Source: Eretmocerus hayati (lineage: Eukaryota > Arthropoda > Insecta > Hymenoptera > Aphelinidae). Taken from it: DNA of 64,000 nucleotides. Position numbers and translations under genes: made by a program. The stretch spans positions 70,400,186 to 70,464,185 of the forward strand of contig CM056743.1 in NCBI GenBank assembly GCA_029851415.1, in the 5' to 3' direction. The notes beneath the pieces were generated by a model. It worked only from the letters and a program-made list of their open reading frames with translations, did no database searches and was not told the origin of the DNA. Positions 42,810 to 54,729 of the stretch are shown here, one piece after another; position 1 is the stretch's first letter; every line of letters begins with the position of its first letter.

Positions 42810-44045
42810 TTGTATAGGTTTGCAGAGAAGAACGACTCTGTAACAGTGATGGAAAACATGAGTTTTCAAGAGCAGATGGTCGAACCTCTAGAAAATGCCG
42901 TAGAATATTTCTGTGGCCACTGTTATGATTTATATCTATCTGAAGAAAGCCTCGACAAACACATGAAGATTCACAACGACAAGCTGATGAATTATTGTAA
43001 GGACTGCGACAAGGAGTTTCTCAGTTCTTTGGCCAAGAGGACTCATGATTGCCCGAACAGATTTTCATGTCAATACTGTAGGAAGAATATGGGGTCAAGG
43101 CTAATGAGAGAAAAACATGAACAAGACCATTGTGAGAGCCATCGTGGTTTTTTGTGCGACATATGCTAAAGAACATTCCCTCATCATAAAACCTTGGTTC
43201 TCCATCACAGAATAGAGCATTCAAGATTGGTGAAAGAATTTCAGTGTCATAAATGTCCTCAGAAGTTCAAATTCAAAACCAAATTGACACATCACTTGGA
43301 ATCTGCACATGCGGCAAGTGAAGCTCATGTCTGCCAAGACTGTAGCATTTACTCCAAGAGCCAGGTTTGCTTGAGAAAACACAATATTTTGATGCATGAC
43401 AAATTCCATGACAAGAAACCTTGCTTAGAATGTCACAAGCTTATTCCTCTCCGTGGTATGAAGAAGCATGTGTCAGAGCACAACCTCCATAATGAAGCAA
43501 CCAAGTTCAAGTGCCAAGAATCTCTACTATGCTACTCTACAGAAGATGGTTTGAGGATTCATGTGGAGCAATCTCATAAGCCCAATAAGTGTGAAGTTTG
43601 TCAGAAGGAATTCACTTCTGTGTATCTTTGCAAGAAGCATGAAATGCTTTAACATGGGGATTCAGATGGAACCTCTGCATGTTCAACATGTTCCATAAAA
43701 TTTGTTTGTCACTCCGATTACAAACAACATGCAGCACATCACACTGAGGAAAGATTACATTTGTGTGAAGTATGTGGATTGACATTTAAAACAAAGAGCA
43801 ATTTGATACAGCATATAAAGAATAAACACGAAGCAGGAAAACCTTTCAGGTGTAAATATTGCACCTCAACATTCATGAGAGCAAATGAGTTGGTGAGACA
43901 TGGACAATCACATTCCAAAGTCAAAAAGTATTCCTACAATTTATGCCATGTGAAATTCAGGCATTACAGCAGCAAGGTCAGGCATGAGAAAAACCTGAAG
44001 TGCCAAGCAAATGATGAAAACGAGAGGTCTCTTTCAGAAGATTAG
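42810..44045 (+). pseudogene. C2H2 zinc-finger protein pseudogene, two in-frame stops
   Basis: One frame runs from an ATG at 42849 to TAG at 44043-44045 with TAA at 43167-43169 and 43650-43652. About twelve C2H2 fingers are visible, such as CGHCYDLYLSEESLDKHMKIH-like, CHKCPQKFKFKTKLTHHLESAH-like, CEVCGLTFKTKSNLIQHIKNKH-like and CKYCTSTFMRANELVRH. The last finger has lost its first Cys (YNLCHVKF). Both stops fall inside fingers where Lys or Gln codons are expected, so they are single-base lesions. The coding part is intronless, but an acceptor-like TTTGCAG lies just upstream at about 42826. It sits inside the giant Tc1-type element and is likely a captured host gene copy. The parent gene is not identified. 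Confidence 0.85.
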
Positions 44046-44324
44046 TTCATATGTTGTTCCCAAATTTTAGTTAGCCTTGCATCATTGTTGTTGTTGATGA
44101 GATTAGGACCAGTTGGTATCCATCGAAAACTGCACCAAGTGTTTCAGCTCTAATTATGTCATGCTTTAAAAATACGGTTCAGTTATCATTTTATGAGAGC
44201 TACAACTTCATGGTTTGGTGGTCATCGTCGAGGAGTATATAGAAGAAGAGTATGAGGAATGGAGTTGGGATGTGGAAATGAAATTGTTGATGATCCAAGG
44301 AGGATTGAATTTTCCAAGGTCCAA

Positions 44325-44849
44325 GAAGAGTATCACATGACCTTACAAAGACCAAAAATATTCCAACAATCCTGACAGTGTCGATCTCATACTTATGCTG
44401 AGTTCCAAAGCTAGAGGATGTGGGTTCAATTCAGTAGGAGCTAATCGACTAGTGCTGTTTGGCCCAGATTGCAATTCAGCCAACAATGATCAAGCCATGG
44501 CAAGAATTTGGAAAGATGGACAAAAGGAATTTCGTTTTGTGTACCATTTTGTATGTGTGAGTACTTTTTTGAGATCGTGCGATGCATCAAAGCTTCAAAT
44601 TTAATGGATTTTCTAATTTTTCCCTGATTGAAAGCACAATAATTCAATATTCATTGAAACTTGACCAATTCTGTAATTTTTCCAGAATGGTACAATTGAA
44701 GAAAAAGTTTTCCAAAGATAAGCACACGAAGAAGCTCCAATCTCTACTATAGAAGATCAAGGCAAAGATGTCGCAAGACATTTTACCCACAATGATTAGC
44801 GAGATTTATACAGTCTTCAAGAATCAACCAGTCCTGTCACTCATGCAAA
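44325..44849 (+). pseudogene. RAD54-like helicase gene fragment with a retained intron
   Basis: Exon A (to 44556) reads MLSSKARGCGFNSVGANRLV, then LFGPDCNSANNDQAMARIW and KDGQKEFRFVYHF. This is Snf2 helicase motifs V-VI in the RAD54 form (usual ...[23 protein letters not shown]). A GT-AG intron follows at 44557-44685. Exon B reads NGTIEEKVFQR, a stop (TAA 44719-44721, from CAA by comparison), then EDQGKDVARHFTHND, another stop, and RDLYSLQESTSPVTHAK, ending at a new donor (GTAAGA, 44850). A one-base indel near 44370 separates upstream similarity (YHMTLQRPKIFQQ). Only the C-terminal lobe is present. The retained intron shows capture of genomic DNA, not of an mRNA copy. Tentative identification by recall of the RAD54 signature. 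Confidence 0.8.
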
Positions 44850-45869
44850 GTAAGAACCGTTACAGTTTGATAATTCTAGTCGAGCTGATTGGTTGAGATT
44901 GTTTCTCCACTATGGAAGGATAGTATTGAAATAATTATTCAGCTTCAAGATACAGGTCTTGAGTCTTGAAACACTCTGCCATGAGAATTATTGTTCAATT
45001 GAGCGGGTTTGCTAGAAAATTTTCAAAAATGTTTCTTGATTGAGTGTGAAAGTATAAGATCATGACAAGAACCACTTCTCATTTATTCTCATATAAAGAT
45101 ACTCCCTTCTCAATACTGGGAAACAAATTTGATTTCAAAATGTTGGAATAATGAAACGACTATTTTGAAGTAAATGGCATTTTGCGTAATCTATGCATGG
45201 ACTCCCAGCATATCAAATTCATAATTTTCCCAACAATATAATCAGTTATATCAATGATATTGATAATTCACGATCTGTTCAGGTAGCACCCGAACAACAT
45301 GTTCCCAAAGTTGGCTCTGGTGCTTATGCTTTTTTGATGACAATATGAAGGCCCAGGAACCAGGCTGCCGAGGTATCTAAACATTATATTGATTTCGAGG
45401 GATACATCATTGAGGAGTTGAAAAATTGATTTATTTTACATGTGTTTTATAGGCTACATGTTGACAAAATACTCGATATTAGATGCTCAGAGGTATTCTG
45501 ACAGTCTTATGAAGAGCGTAGTAGCCACAGAGCACTGTTCTGGATCATCATCGATGACAACACTGATAAGAAAACATCATTTCATCAAAATTGGCAATCC
45601 AGCTTAATATACATGGGTAAACATAATATGTATAATGTATAGCTTGACTGAGTCTACAGTAGCATTGGCATTTTCATGAAACAAAAGCAAGTTGTGGGAT
45701 GATGATGATGGTCCATCGAGTAATAATAATGGACACCCTTGCAGTACAGCTACCATTGCAACGACTAGCGAGTATAATCTTTTGTATTTGCTGTTGACTC
45801 CTCATGAAAATCTTCTGGTATACATTTTAGAGCTTGGATTAGCGTTCGCCTACTTAGAGTTAGCTCTTA
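44850..45869. other. Interior of the giant Tc1-type element, no further gene recognised
   Basis: Short frames only. The 91-codon frame at 45692-45967 runs into the TIR and has no domain. Remnants of further captured exons are possible but not recognisable. Confidence 0.4.
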
Positions 45870-47192
45870 CGCAGGTCTTTGGTCCATCTTACACATCAAA
45901 AATCAACTTGAATTTTAGAGATATTTCCATGTTTTGGAAAATAGGCCCTCGTGCTTTCTTTAGGTAACGTCACCATTGACAATTTTATACACTGATCTTC
46001 ATCCCTGATACTCGGCGATTCCAAAGCTTGGGTGAAAAATCGAAGGCATCGTAATTAAATGCTGAACCCGATGATTTATGTTTAGTTTGAGAATCATAGT
46101 GATGCTTTGAATACCCCCATAATAATTTTTGCCAAATCAACACTAGTATTGGGGAAACTTTCGAAATCTTTTATCTTCCTTCACGACATCAAGTTGATAG
46201 GGGTTTTACCGATACAAAAGTCAATTCTCAGCATACGGTGACTAAAGTGCCGTTTTTTTTCTTGGCAGGAGACAGAAAATTGGCGTCTATTCGCTCTATT
46301 GTTAGAAAAATATCAACCCCTTGCATAGGGCTTAATGGTATCTTTGAATCGCCACCTTATAATTTTAAACTTGTTTGGAGAGTAAGAAATTTTAATATTG
46401 TCTTCAGTCGTGTTTTGAAATGCGATGTATGATACCTTATAAATAAGTTGCTGTTCATTAAAATGATAACTGTACCGTATATTTGTGAGAATCATTTGTA
46501 TAAACTATCGTGCAAGGACAATTTGTTATGCCAAGTGAATGAATTTTGTTTTAATACGAAATCTTCACATTCACAAATTATTGTTTCACCACACTCTTTC
46601 CAAGCACTGTCTGGCCATTATCCATATTACCTAATCTTGATTCATTCATACTTACAAATATCTTCCTCAAGTATATCATTCTCTGTAAAAATTTATCTAT
46701 ACTTACCAGAAAATGTTTCACAATATTTTCCGATAAAATATTCAGATGAAATGTTGAACTCATTTTGCACTTTCAACTTTTCAGCCTCAGTTTCAATCTG
46801 CTGAATATTCAGAAAATTATTAAGATTCTTTCAGAATCATCATTTTCTGATCAAATATTCAGATTAAGAAAAACGAGCTTCATCTTTAACGCTGAAATTT
46901 TCCAGCCTCTGTTCCAACCGTGCAGCTAAACATTCACCCAACTATTCATCTTTTCATCCGGGGATCCGCTGATCAAAAGAGTAAACCAAAGTAAATTCAC
47001 TTCAAAGCGCCAACAAGGATGTTTCCTACCTTACCTCTCGCTTGATAAAAGGTAAATAATCAATAACTAACCTCTAACCTCTTCTAACCAACCGGGAGTC
47101 ACGTGATTGCAAGGTCAAGTCCGAGTCGCAAAGTTGGCGACACGGTTGCGAGTACTTTTTGCGTTCCGGAAAGAATTCATTGATGCCGAGTG
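45870..47192 (-). repeat. Right TIR of the giant Tc1-type element
   Basis: Mirror of 30601-31923, the same 1,323-bp length, followed by TA. Confidence 0.85.
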
Positions 47193-47479
47193 TACATAAT
47201 CGTATCTGGAAAAGCTGCACGGGAGCCATCTGTGGGAGCTTTAGCAGAAGCTATTTGGGAGCTGCTTTAAAGTTCCCCGAAAATATTACCAAAACTATCC
47301 GGGAGTATTTGAAAGCTGCCCGGAAAGCTTGCGCGGGAACTAATAAAGCTGGAAATTTGACGATTTCCGGGAAACTCCCCAAAAGCTTCGTGGCAGTTTC
47401 TATAAAAATCCCGTAGAATTCCCCAATCATAACCTTGCCCGCTGGGAAAGTTTCCTCCCTCAAAAATCGAAATTTTCAC

Positions 47480-49330
47480 CAAAAATTACATTTTAATCAT
47501 CCTCAAACCACCTTTATCAAAATTCTGTCTCAACCAAGCGATAGATAGTGCTGAGAAAACCCTACTTTACATCCCCAAAATTTCGCTCATGAGCTTTCTC
47601 CCAAAAATAAGTAAAAATATAGTGAAATAATTTCTTTGAATATTACTTTTTCTCCTATATCTTCCTTCGCAGATAATCTACCCAACTTTCAACTACCTAA
47701 ATAGATATTTTATAATCATTTTTCATCGATTGATTGATATTTGATTTCAGTTAAACTCGTAAACCATTATCCAAATCAAGTTCATTCCTTGAAAAATATA
47801 AATTTTAACCAAAAATTCCATTCTGATCACCCTGAAACGAACTTTATCAGAATTCTCTTACAACCAAGCGATAGATATTGCTGAGAAGACCTTAGTTCAG
47901 ATACCCTAAATTCCGCTCATGAGATTCTTCAAAAAAATAACTCAGCATATAGTGAAACAATTCTTTAAATGTTCATTTCGCTTCCTCTAAAGAGAGAACT
48001 TTGTTTTCACCCCAGCAAAATTTTGATCAAGTTCTCCACTGAATTCAATATTTTCTCCAACGAAATTCCGTTCATCTGAAAGAGTCTCAGATCATTCTCT
48101 TCCTCTCGCCATAATCTCTCCATTGTAGGTAACACTTTTCCTCCTCATGGCCTCCCAAATCCGCGAGAGACTCATCTTTGCATACCTTTGTCCGTGTGTG
48201 TGTGTGTGGGTGTGGGTTGTTTTCTATCGGACACGCTTTCTCTTTTACTATTCACCTCATCAACTTTTGGCTTTCTACAAGTTGTACAGAATCCAATTTC
48301 TGAGAGCCCAGTGATTTCGCTGCTTTGAGCTCCCAGTCAAATTTGATCCGTGAGGTTTTCAAGCAAAATTGCTCAAATTTCGACTCTTAATACATAAATA
48401 TCTCTCCCTCACACGGTCTCACCACGAATTGAGTAACCTCAACTATGATTTTCTCTGCATGATCTATCAATTGGTTAATACCGAAATTCAATCCAATCTT
48501 TACAGATCTCAAATTTTCGGAAAAATCAGAATGTTCACCGAAAATTTCATTTTGACCCTTTTTAAACCCACTGCATCCGAATTCTATCTCAACCAAACGA
48601 TAGATATCATCCAAAAAACCCCAGACTAGATGGCCCAAATTCCTCTGAAAAGCTTCCTCTAAAGAATAACTCAAAAAATAATGGGAAATTTTTCTTAATA
48701 TTCATTTTCTTCTCTTATCATTCTTTACGACTCATTTATCTTGATTGTAATAACCTAGAGACTTACTTATGTGCCATTCTGAATCGATTGGTTGATACCA
48801 AGTTCTCTTAAAAACCGTAAAACATTATTCAAATGAAGTTTTGTTTCGGGAAATGAAAACTTCCCCCAAAAATTTCATTTTAACCCTTTCCAAACCCACT
48901 GTCTGCCTCAATCAAACATTAGATATCATCCAAAAAACGTCAGACTAGATGGCCTAAATCTTTCTAAAAAGCTCCCTCGGAAGAATAAATCAAAACATAG
49001 TAGAACATTTGAATTAATATTCATTTTTCCTCTTGTATCATCGCTTACGACTCATTTATCTTAATTGTAATAACCTAGAGACTTACTCATGTGCCATTTT
49101 GAATCGATTGGCTGAAACGAAATTTTCATAAGATCCGTAAAACATTATTCATATGAAGTTTCTTTCGGGAAAAGGAAATTTTCACAAAGAACTCCAGTTT
49201 AATCATCTTTAAGCCGACTGTATCAAAATTTTCTCCCAACCAAACGATAGATATTGTTGGAAAAACCTGCTTTTGGATGGACCAAATTTCTCTGAAATGC
49301 TTCCTCAGAAGAAAAACTCGAAATATAGGG
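47480..49330 (+). repeat. Degenerate tandem array of about 320-330-bp units
   Basis: The phrase CAACCAAGCGATAGATA or a variant occurs at 47531, 47861, 48590, 48909 and 49238. Spacing is about 330, 729, 319 and 329. The 729-bp interval contains the longer variant also seen at 2086-2762. Related units also occur at 28676-28810. The array is noncoding; the 80-95-codon frames on both strands are mirrored noise. Confidence 0.7.
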
Positions 49331-51365
49331 TACTTCCTTTTTCGTTAAGATTATTATCATATAACGCCGTGAGAAAGCATTCTGCTAATCACTTTTAGCA
49401 GCGTATTTTCTCATACGCTTTGAACCAAACCTCGAGGCACATGTACTCAGCAATTCATGTGAGTAATAAAATTTCCTCTCCGCGCCGGTACGTATACAGT
49501 ATTTTCTCCTGTGAGAACAACACACTTCCTGGATGAACATCTGGACGATTTCTCCAATAGCAAATGTGGAAACATTTAAATAAAATCCTAGAAGTGAGGG
49601 TATTACTGTGAGGAACGCTGTTGTTCTCGACCTCGGATAACTTGCAGAGCTCATAGTTTTTGGAGCTATAGCAGCGAATGACAGGATTCTTGGCTCCAGC
49701 GTTGATGGCGGCTAATGAAAAATAGCTGCGCTATGGAAACGGGAAGTCTGAGTGTACAAGTCGAATTCCGAATTCCAGCTGGTTTAAGAGCATCGTCATG
49801 CTTATGACCACTGTATCGATCTCGAGGAATCACTTCGCCAAATGTTTTGGCACTTTGTTGGTGTTATAATTTGTGGCGGGAGTCCCGGAAATCTAAGCTT
49901 TAGCAAAAAAAGCACGAAAATTGTCTCGTACAGTTAATACATTCACTACGATGGGGCTCACGACTTTTCGATTTTCATCTTCGCCAATTCATAATTGCTC
50001 AAAAATTGATCTCAACTACAACTTATCGTAGTGATTCACTCCGCCAAAGGTATAAACGATCAGTTCAAAGGAAGTTTTCGACCATATTGAATTGTCTGCC
50101 AACACAAGAGGGTTCAATTCATGACTGAAATAAAATGACGAAAAACTATCTCTGCAGTGAAAGTGTTAAATTGGGCTAACGGAGTACTCGACACAGTGCT
50201 GCAAGCTTTGCTGACTTTTTGACAGTTGTTTTTTTATCAGCAATTATTCTCTCCATGCGTCACGCGTAGCATACGCGCACACCAAGTAACGACAGCAGCT
50301 CTTTGAAATGAATTTGTTATTCTTTAAACTCAATAATATGTGGAAATTCTTCCCGCAATTGTAGATTATGAGAGATCAAAACCTAGAAGCATTTAATATC
50401 AAGATATATAGATCGCATTGACCATAACGTTCCACAGCTCAGGGAGTTATCACAACGCCATGGCTAGCGGGAAAGCCACGAAGTAGCCGGAAAGCTCTCA
50501 CGGCGTTGTAGTAAAGCCCGCGGAGTTGAGGCGAAGAACTACTTATCTCAGTGTAGGTACAATTTGGAAAGTGAATGATTCTCTACAGAGTGGTCACAGA
50601 CCATTATCAGCAAGCCCGGACCTCTTTCAGCATAAATATCAAAAGGAGGATTAACCTGCCGATCAAACTGCCTCATTTTTTACTCATTATCTTGACCATG
50701 CGTTTGATCGGGTTTCAATTTGCCGGCAATAGTCCACAACTGATTCAAAGAGAATTTCAACATGCAATGCACCTTACCGCTTTTCAATAAATTGATATCG
50801 GTTAACACGCACTGGGTCTTGCAGCACCGCTTTAGCCACCTCTTGTAAGTTAATGTCGACAGAGTGAAGGGGTCTTCGCATGATTCTCGAATTGAGGGGC
50901 TCATTCTCCCAATGAAATTTAGGGGAAACTTTTTCGTGAAAAATTGCATGTCATCCAACTTCCTCGGCAACTTCGATCTTTCATATTCTGAATACACGGA
51001 GAAAAATATTCTCAAAATATTCACGGAAAATAGTCAGTTGGCGCTGAAAATTGTCTATAACAATAAGAAACATTCCGTGTTTTCGATCAAGCATACTCTC
51101 TACATGAATACACTGGCTCAAAATGAAAATGAAAAAATACCGCCGTCAAATTCTCTGGAACATGAGTTGCTCAGGCAGATCTTCTCCAACGCCCACAGTA
51201 TTAGATTTGAAGATTATCATAGACGAGTCATGTGAATTTCGTCTCAATGATCAGAAAGTATTCTTCAGATTTTCCATCCGGTTCCTTCATACTGTCGTAT
51301 ACTTCCACATTCTTTCGATCGAACATCCAAGTGGCTATGTCGGCATAATCGTTCGCCACAGATAT

Positions 51366-51440
51366 CTGTTTCAGTAGCTCAGTGGAATGATCATCAGGCT
51401 GGTAACCAGAAGGTTGTGAGTTCAAATCCCGAAGATAAGA
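51366..51440 (+). tRNA. tRNA-Thr(GGT)-like sequence, decayed
   Basis: An A box (TAGCTCAGTGG), an anticodon-arm-like CTGGTAACCAG and a B box (GTTCAAATCC) are correctly spaced. The T stem (GTGAG/CCCGA) and acceptor stem pair poorly, so this is probably a tRNA-derived repeat and not a working gene. It lies in the left arm of the hairpin. Confidence 0.5.
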
Positions 51441-51936
51441 TAATAATTTATATTTAACAATAATTATCATAATTGGTTATCTTGATTAACTGTGCTGATA
51501 AAACTGCATAACATTAAAAAAAAGCAAAAAATACGTCTAAATACAAAGAAATTTACCTTTTGAAATTTTGCAGGAGAAATCTTAAACGTTGGAATTTTGA
51601 TGGATTTCCTAGGAGGAATCCTATGAAAACTTTACTTCAGAATCCCACAATTACATCTTGCTTGATAATCGTGGAAAATTTTCATTTTCCTGGCGAGATA
51701 AAGGAAAACTTCTCATGATTTTGGTTTAGAATCCAATGAGAAAAGAATATCTAACTAGAGTGCCCAGTGAGGATCCAGCAAGAATCTGTACATGAATCCT
51801 ATAGGTTCCCATCGTAGAGCGTCTCCACAAACGTAGTAGATCCCTTCAGGATCTCCTTACTAGATTCCAATATAAGGTCGGAATCTCCTGTTGGGATCTG
51901 GTAGATTTCCTTGAAAATTTCTGCGCGGGATTTCAA

Positions 51937-52735
51937 GATAAACTTTTGCCGTGTCATTCTTCGTTTTGAAGTAATCAGTGCACATAATTCTGAAAGACAC
52001 GCGGAGGAGGATGAAACAGTTGTCAAGATTATTCTTCAGCAAACCACTCAATATGATTGGTCCTGAGTGTAAATCCTTTTGATACTCCCGCAGTCTTGAT
52101 TTTCTCTGGAATTAAATCGGGATGCACTTACGGTTGCGAATGCAAGCTCATCTCCTGCTCAACTCTCTCAACTCTAATGTTGTGAATTTTGTCTTTCGTT
52201 TTCCGTACATCCGATAGTCATATAATAGTTTGTATGTGACTCCATTGCGGCCGAGAGGCATGTAGTCTACAATGAATATGGTAATCATGAACATGGCATT
52301 CTACATCGGGGGAAGATGAAAGTGATAAATGATGATGCTCTCGGTCTGTCCGGTTCCTGAAAGTTCCATCACGTCTAGCCTCTGCATTACAATCGAGATA
52401 TACGATAGACTTTTTCACCCTCTCACCCTCCACCGCACATCTCTTGCAAGCAGAGTATCCTCCATGGCCTTTACTGCATTTCATTGTGGCTCGAGCAGGA
52501 CAGTCGGCAATTGTACCTTTAAAGATTACGTCGTGGAACTTACCATAAATATTTAGGCCAACCCGACGAATACCATTCAGATCTTGAATGAAAATCCTCC
52601 ATGATGGATTTTCCATATCGGGCTTGTCACGTCCTGACTAGGGACCTACCACAAATGGTTTGTAAAGGTCTTCATCGACGTGAAGTTTCATCAGAATTCG
52701 CCAAAATTGTATATTGCTCGATTAATATAGACTGA
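51937..52735 (-). pseudogene. Fragment of a CACTA-type transposase gene
   Basis: It aligns in the same orientation with 62059-62888 of the intact gene, for example KGHGGYSACKRCAVEGERVK against KGHGGYSACERCVVEGERVK. It has lost roughly 40 bases near 52075 and has frame changes after the HHH motif. Neither the start nor the end of the gene is present. Both edges fall exactly at the inverted-repeat arms. Confidence 0.85.
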
Positions 52736-53229
52736 CCCGCGCAGAAATTTTCAAGGAAATCTACCAGATTCCAACAGGGGATTCCGATCTTATATCGGAA
52801 TCTAGTAGGGAGATCCTGAAGGAATCTACTACGTTTGTGTAGACGCTTTACGATGGGAACCTATAGGATTCATGTACAGATTCTTGCAGGATCCTCACTG
52901 GGCACTCTAGTTAGATATTTTTTCCTCGTTGGATTCTAAACCAAAATCATGAGAAGTTTTCCTTTATCTCGCCAGGAAAATGAAAAATTTTTCAACGATT
53001 ATCAAGCAAGATGTCATTGTGGGATTCTGAAGTGAGGTTTCTATAGGATTCCTGCTAGGAAATCCATCAAAATTCCAACGTTTAAGATTTCTCCTGCAAA
53101 ATTTCAAAAGGTAAATTTTTTTGTATTTACACGTATTTTTTGCTTTTTTTTAGTGGTATCCAGTTTTATTAGTACAGTTATTCAAGATAATTAATTTTGA
53201 TCATTATTGTTAAATATAAATTATTATGT

Positions 53230-53304
53230 TATCTTCGGGATTAGAACTCACAACCTTCTGGTTACCAGCCTGATGATCATTCCACTGAGCTACTGAAACA
53301 GATA
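53230..53304 (-). tRNA. tRNA-Thr(GGT)-like sequence, inverted copy
   Basis: Mirror of 51366-51440 with few changes (GTTCTAATCC in the B box). It arose with the palindrome and is decayed in the same way. Confidence 0.5.
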
Positions 53305-54729
53305 TCTATGGCGAGCGATTATGCCGACATAGCCACTTGGATGTTCAATCGAAAGAATGTGAAATAATACGACAGTATGAAGGAACCGGATGGAAAATCT
53401 GAAAAATACTTTCTGATTATTGAGATGAAATTCACATGACTCGTCTATAATCATCTTTAAATCTAATACTCTGGGCGTTGGAGAAGATCTGCCTGAGCAA
53501 CTCATGTTCCAGAGAGTTTGACAGCGATATCTTTCCATTTTCATTTTTAGCCAGTGTAATGTAGACAGTATGCTTGATCGAAAATACGGAATGTTTCTTA
53601 TTGTTATGAACAATTTTCAGCGCCAACTGACTATTTTCCGCGAATATTTTGAGAATATTTTTTTCATGTATTCAGAATACGAAAGATCAAAGTTGCCGCG
53701 GAAATTGGATGACATACAATTTTTCACGAAAAAGTTTTCCCTCAATTTGATTGGGAGAATCAACCCTTAATTCGAGAATCATTCGAAGACCTCTTCACTC
53801 TGTTGCCAGTAACTTACAAGAGGTGGCCAACGCGGTGCTGCAAGACCCAGTGCGTTTCAACCGATATCAATTCATTGAAAAGCGGTAAGGTGCATTGCAT
53901 GTTGAAATTCTTTTTGAATCAGTTGTGGACTATTACCGGCAAATTGAAACCCGATAAAACGTATGGTCAAGATAATGAGTAAAAAATGAGGCAGTTTGGT
54001 AGGCAGGTTAACACTTCTTTTGATATTTATGCTGAAAGAGGTCCGGGCTTACCGGTAATGGTCTGTGACCACTCTGTAGAGAATCATTCACTTTCCAAAC
54101 TGTAACTACACGGAGAGAAGTACTTCTTTGCTGGTCTTTATGGATTGTCAAAGATGAAAATTGGAAAAGCATGAGCCTCATCGTAGAGAACGTATCAACC
54201 GTGCGAGACAATTTCCGTCCTTTTTTTTACTGAAGCTTAGATTTTCGGGACTTCCGCTACAAATTATAACACCAACGAAGTGCCGAAACATTTGGCAAGT
54301 GATTCCTCGAGATCGATACAGTGGTAATAAGCATGACGATGCTCTTAAACCAGCTGAAATTCGGAATTCGACTTGTACACTCAAACTCCCCGTTTCCATA
54401 GCGCAGCTGTTTTTTATTAGCCGCCATCAACGCTGGAGCCAAGAATCCTGTCATGCGCTGCTATAGCTCCAAAAACTATGAGCCCTGCAAGTTATCCAAG
54501 GTCGAGAACAACAGCGTTCCTCACAGTAATACCCTCACTTCTAGGATTTTATTTTGATGTTTCCACATTTGCTATTAGAGAAATCGTCCAGATGTTCATC
54601 CAGGAAGTGTGTTGTTCTCACAGGAGAAATTACTGTATACGTACCGGCGCGGAGGGAAAATTTTATTACTCACATGAACTGCTGAGTACATGTGCCTCAA
54701 GGTTTAGTTCAAAGCGTATGAGAACAAAA

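Larger units (their letters stand above)
30601..47192 (-). mobile_element. Giant Tc1/mariner-type element (16.6 kb) with 1,323-bp TIRs
   Basis: The ends are CACTCGGCATCAATGG (30601) and its mirror ending CCGAGTG (47192), flanked by TA at 30599-30600 and 47193-47194. The left TIR is 30601-31923 and the right TIR 45870-47192; both are exactly 1,323 bp and nearly identical by eye. Between them lie a complete three-exon transposase, nested hairpin and CACTA-type insertions, a zinc-finger pseudogene and a RAD54 fragment. Typical Tc1 elements are 1-3 kb, so this copy is about ten times larger than usual. With matching TIRs and an open transposase it may be autonomous. Confidence 0.8.
49409..54723. 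repeat. Hairpin structure with a transposase fragment in the loop
   Basis: The left arm 49409-51930 mirrors the right arm 52736-54723, from TCTCATACGCTTTGAAC at one end to its complement at the other. Frames such as 49385-49654 (minus) and 54478-54843 (plus) are mirror copies. The left arm holds about 540 extra bases (roughly 49985-50525). The loop 51931-52735 is a broken piece of a CACTA-type transposase gene. The right end abuts the outer palindrome arm. I could not find a target duplication. Confidence 0.75.

Noticed and set aside
45692..45967. 91-codon frame with an acidic start
   Set aside because: It crosses the TIR boundary and matches nothing known; probably chance.
51366..51440. Functional tRNA-Thr gene
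   Set aside because: Promoter boxes and anticodon arm are good, but T and acceptor stems do not pair and the sequence is duplicated in the inverted arm, so it is treated as tRNA-derived.
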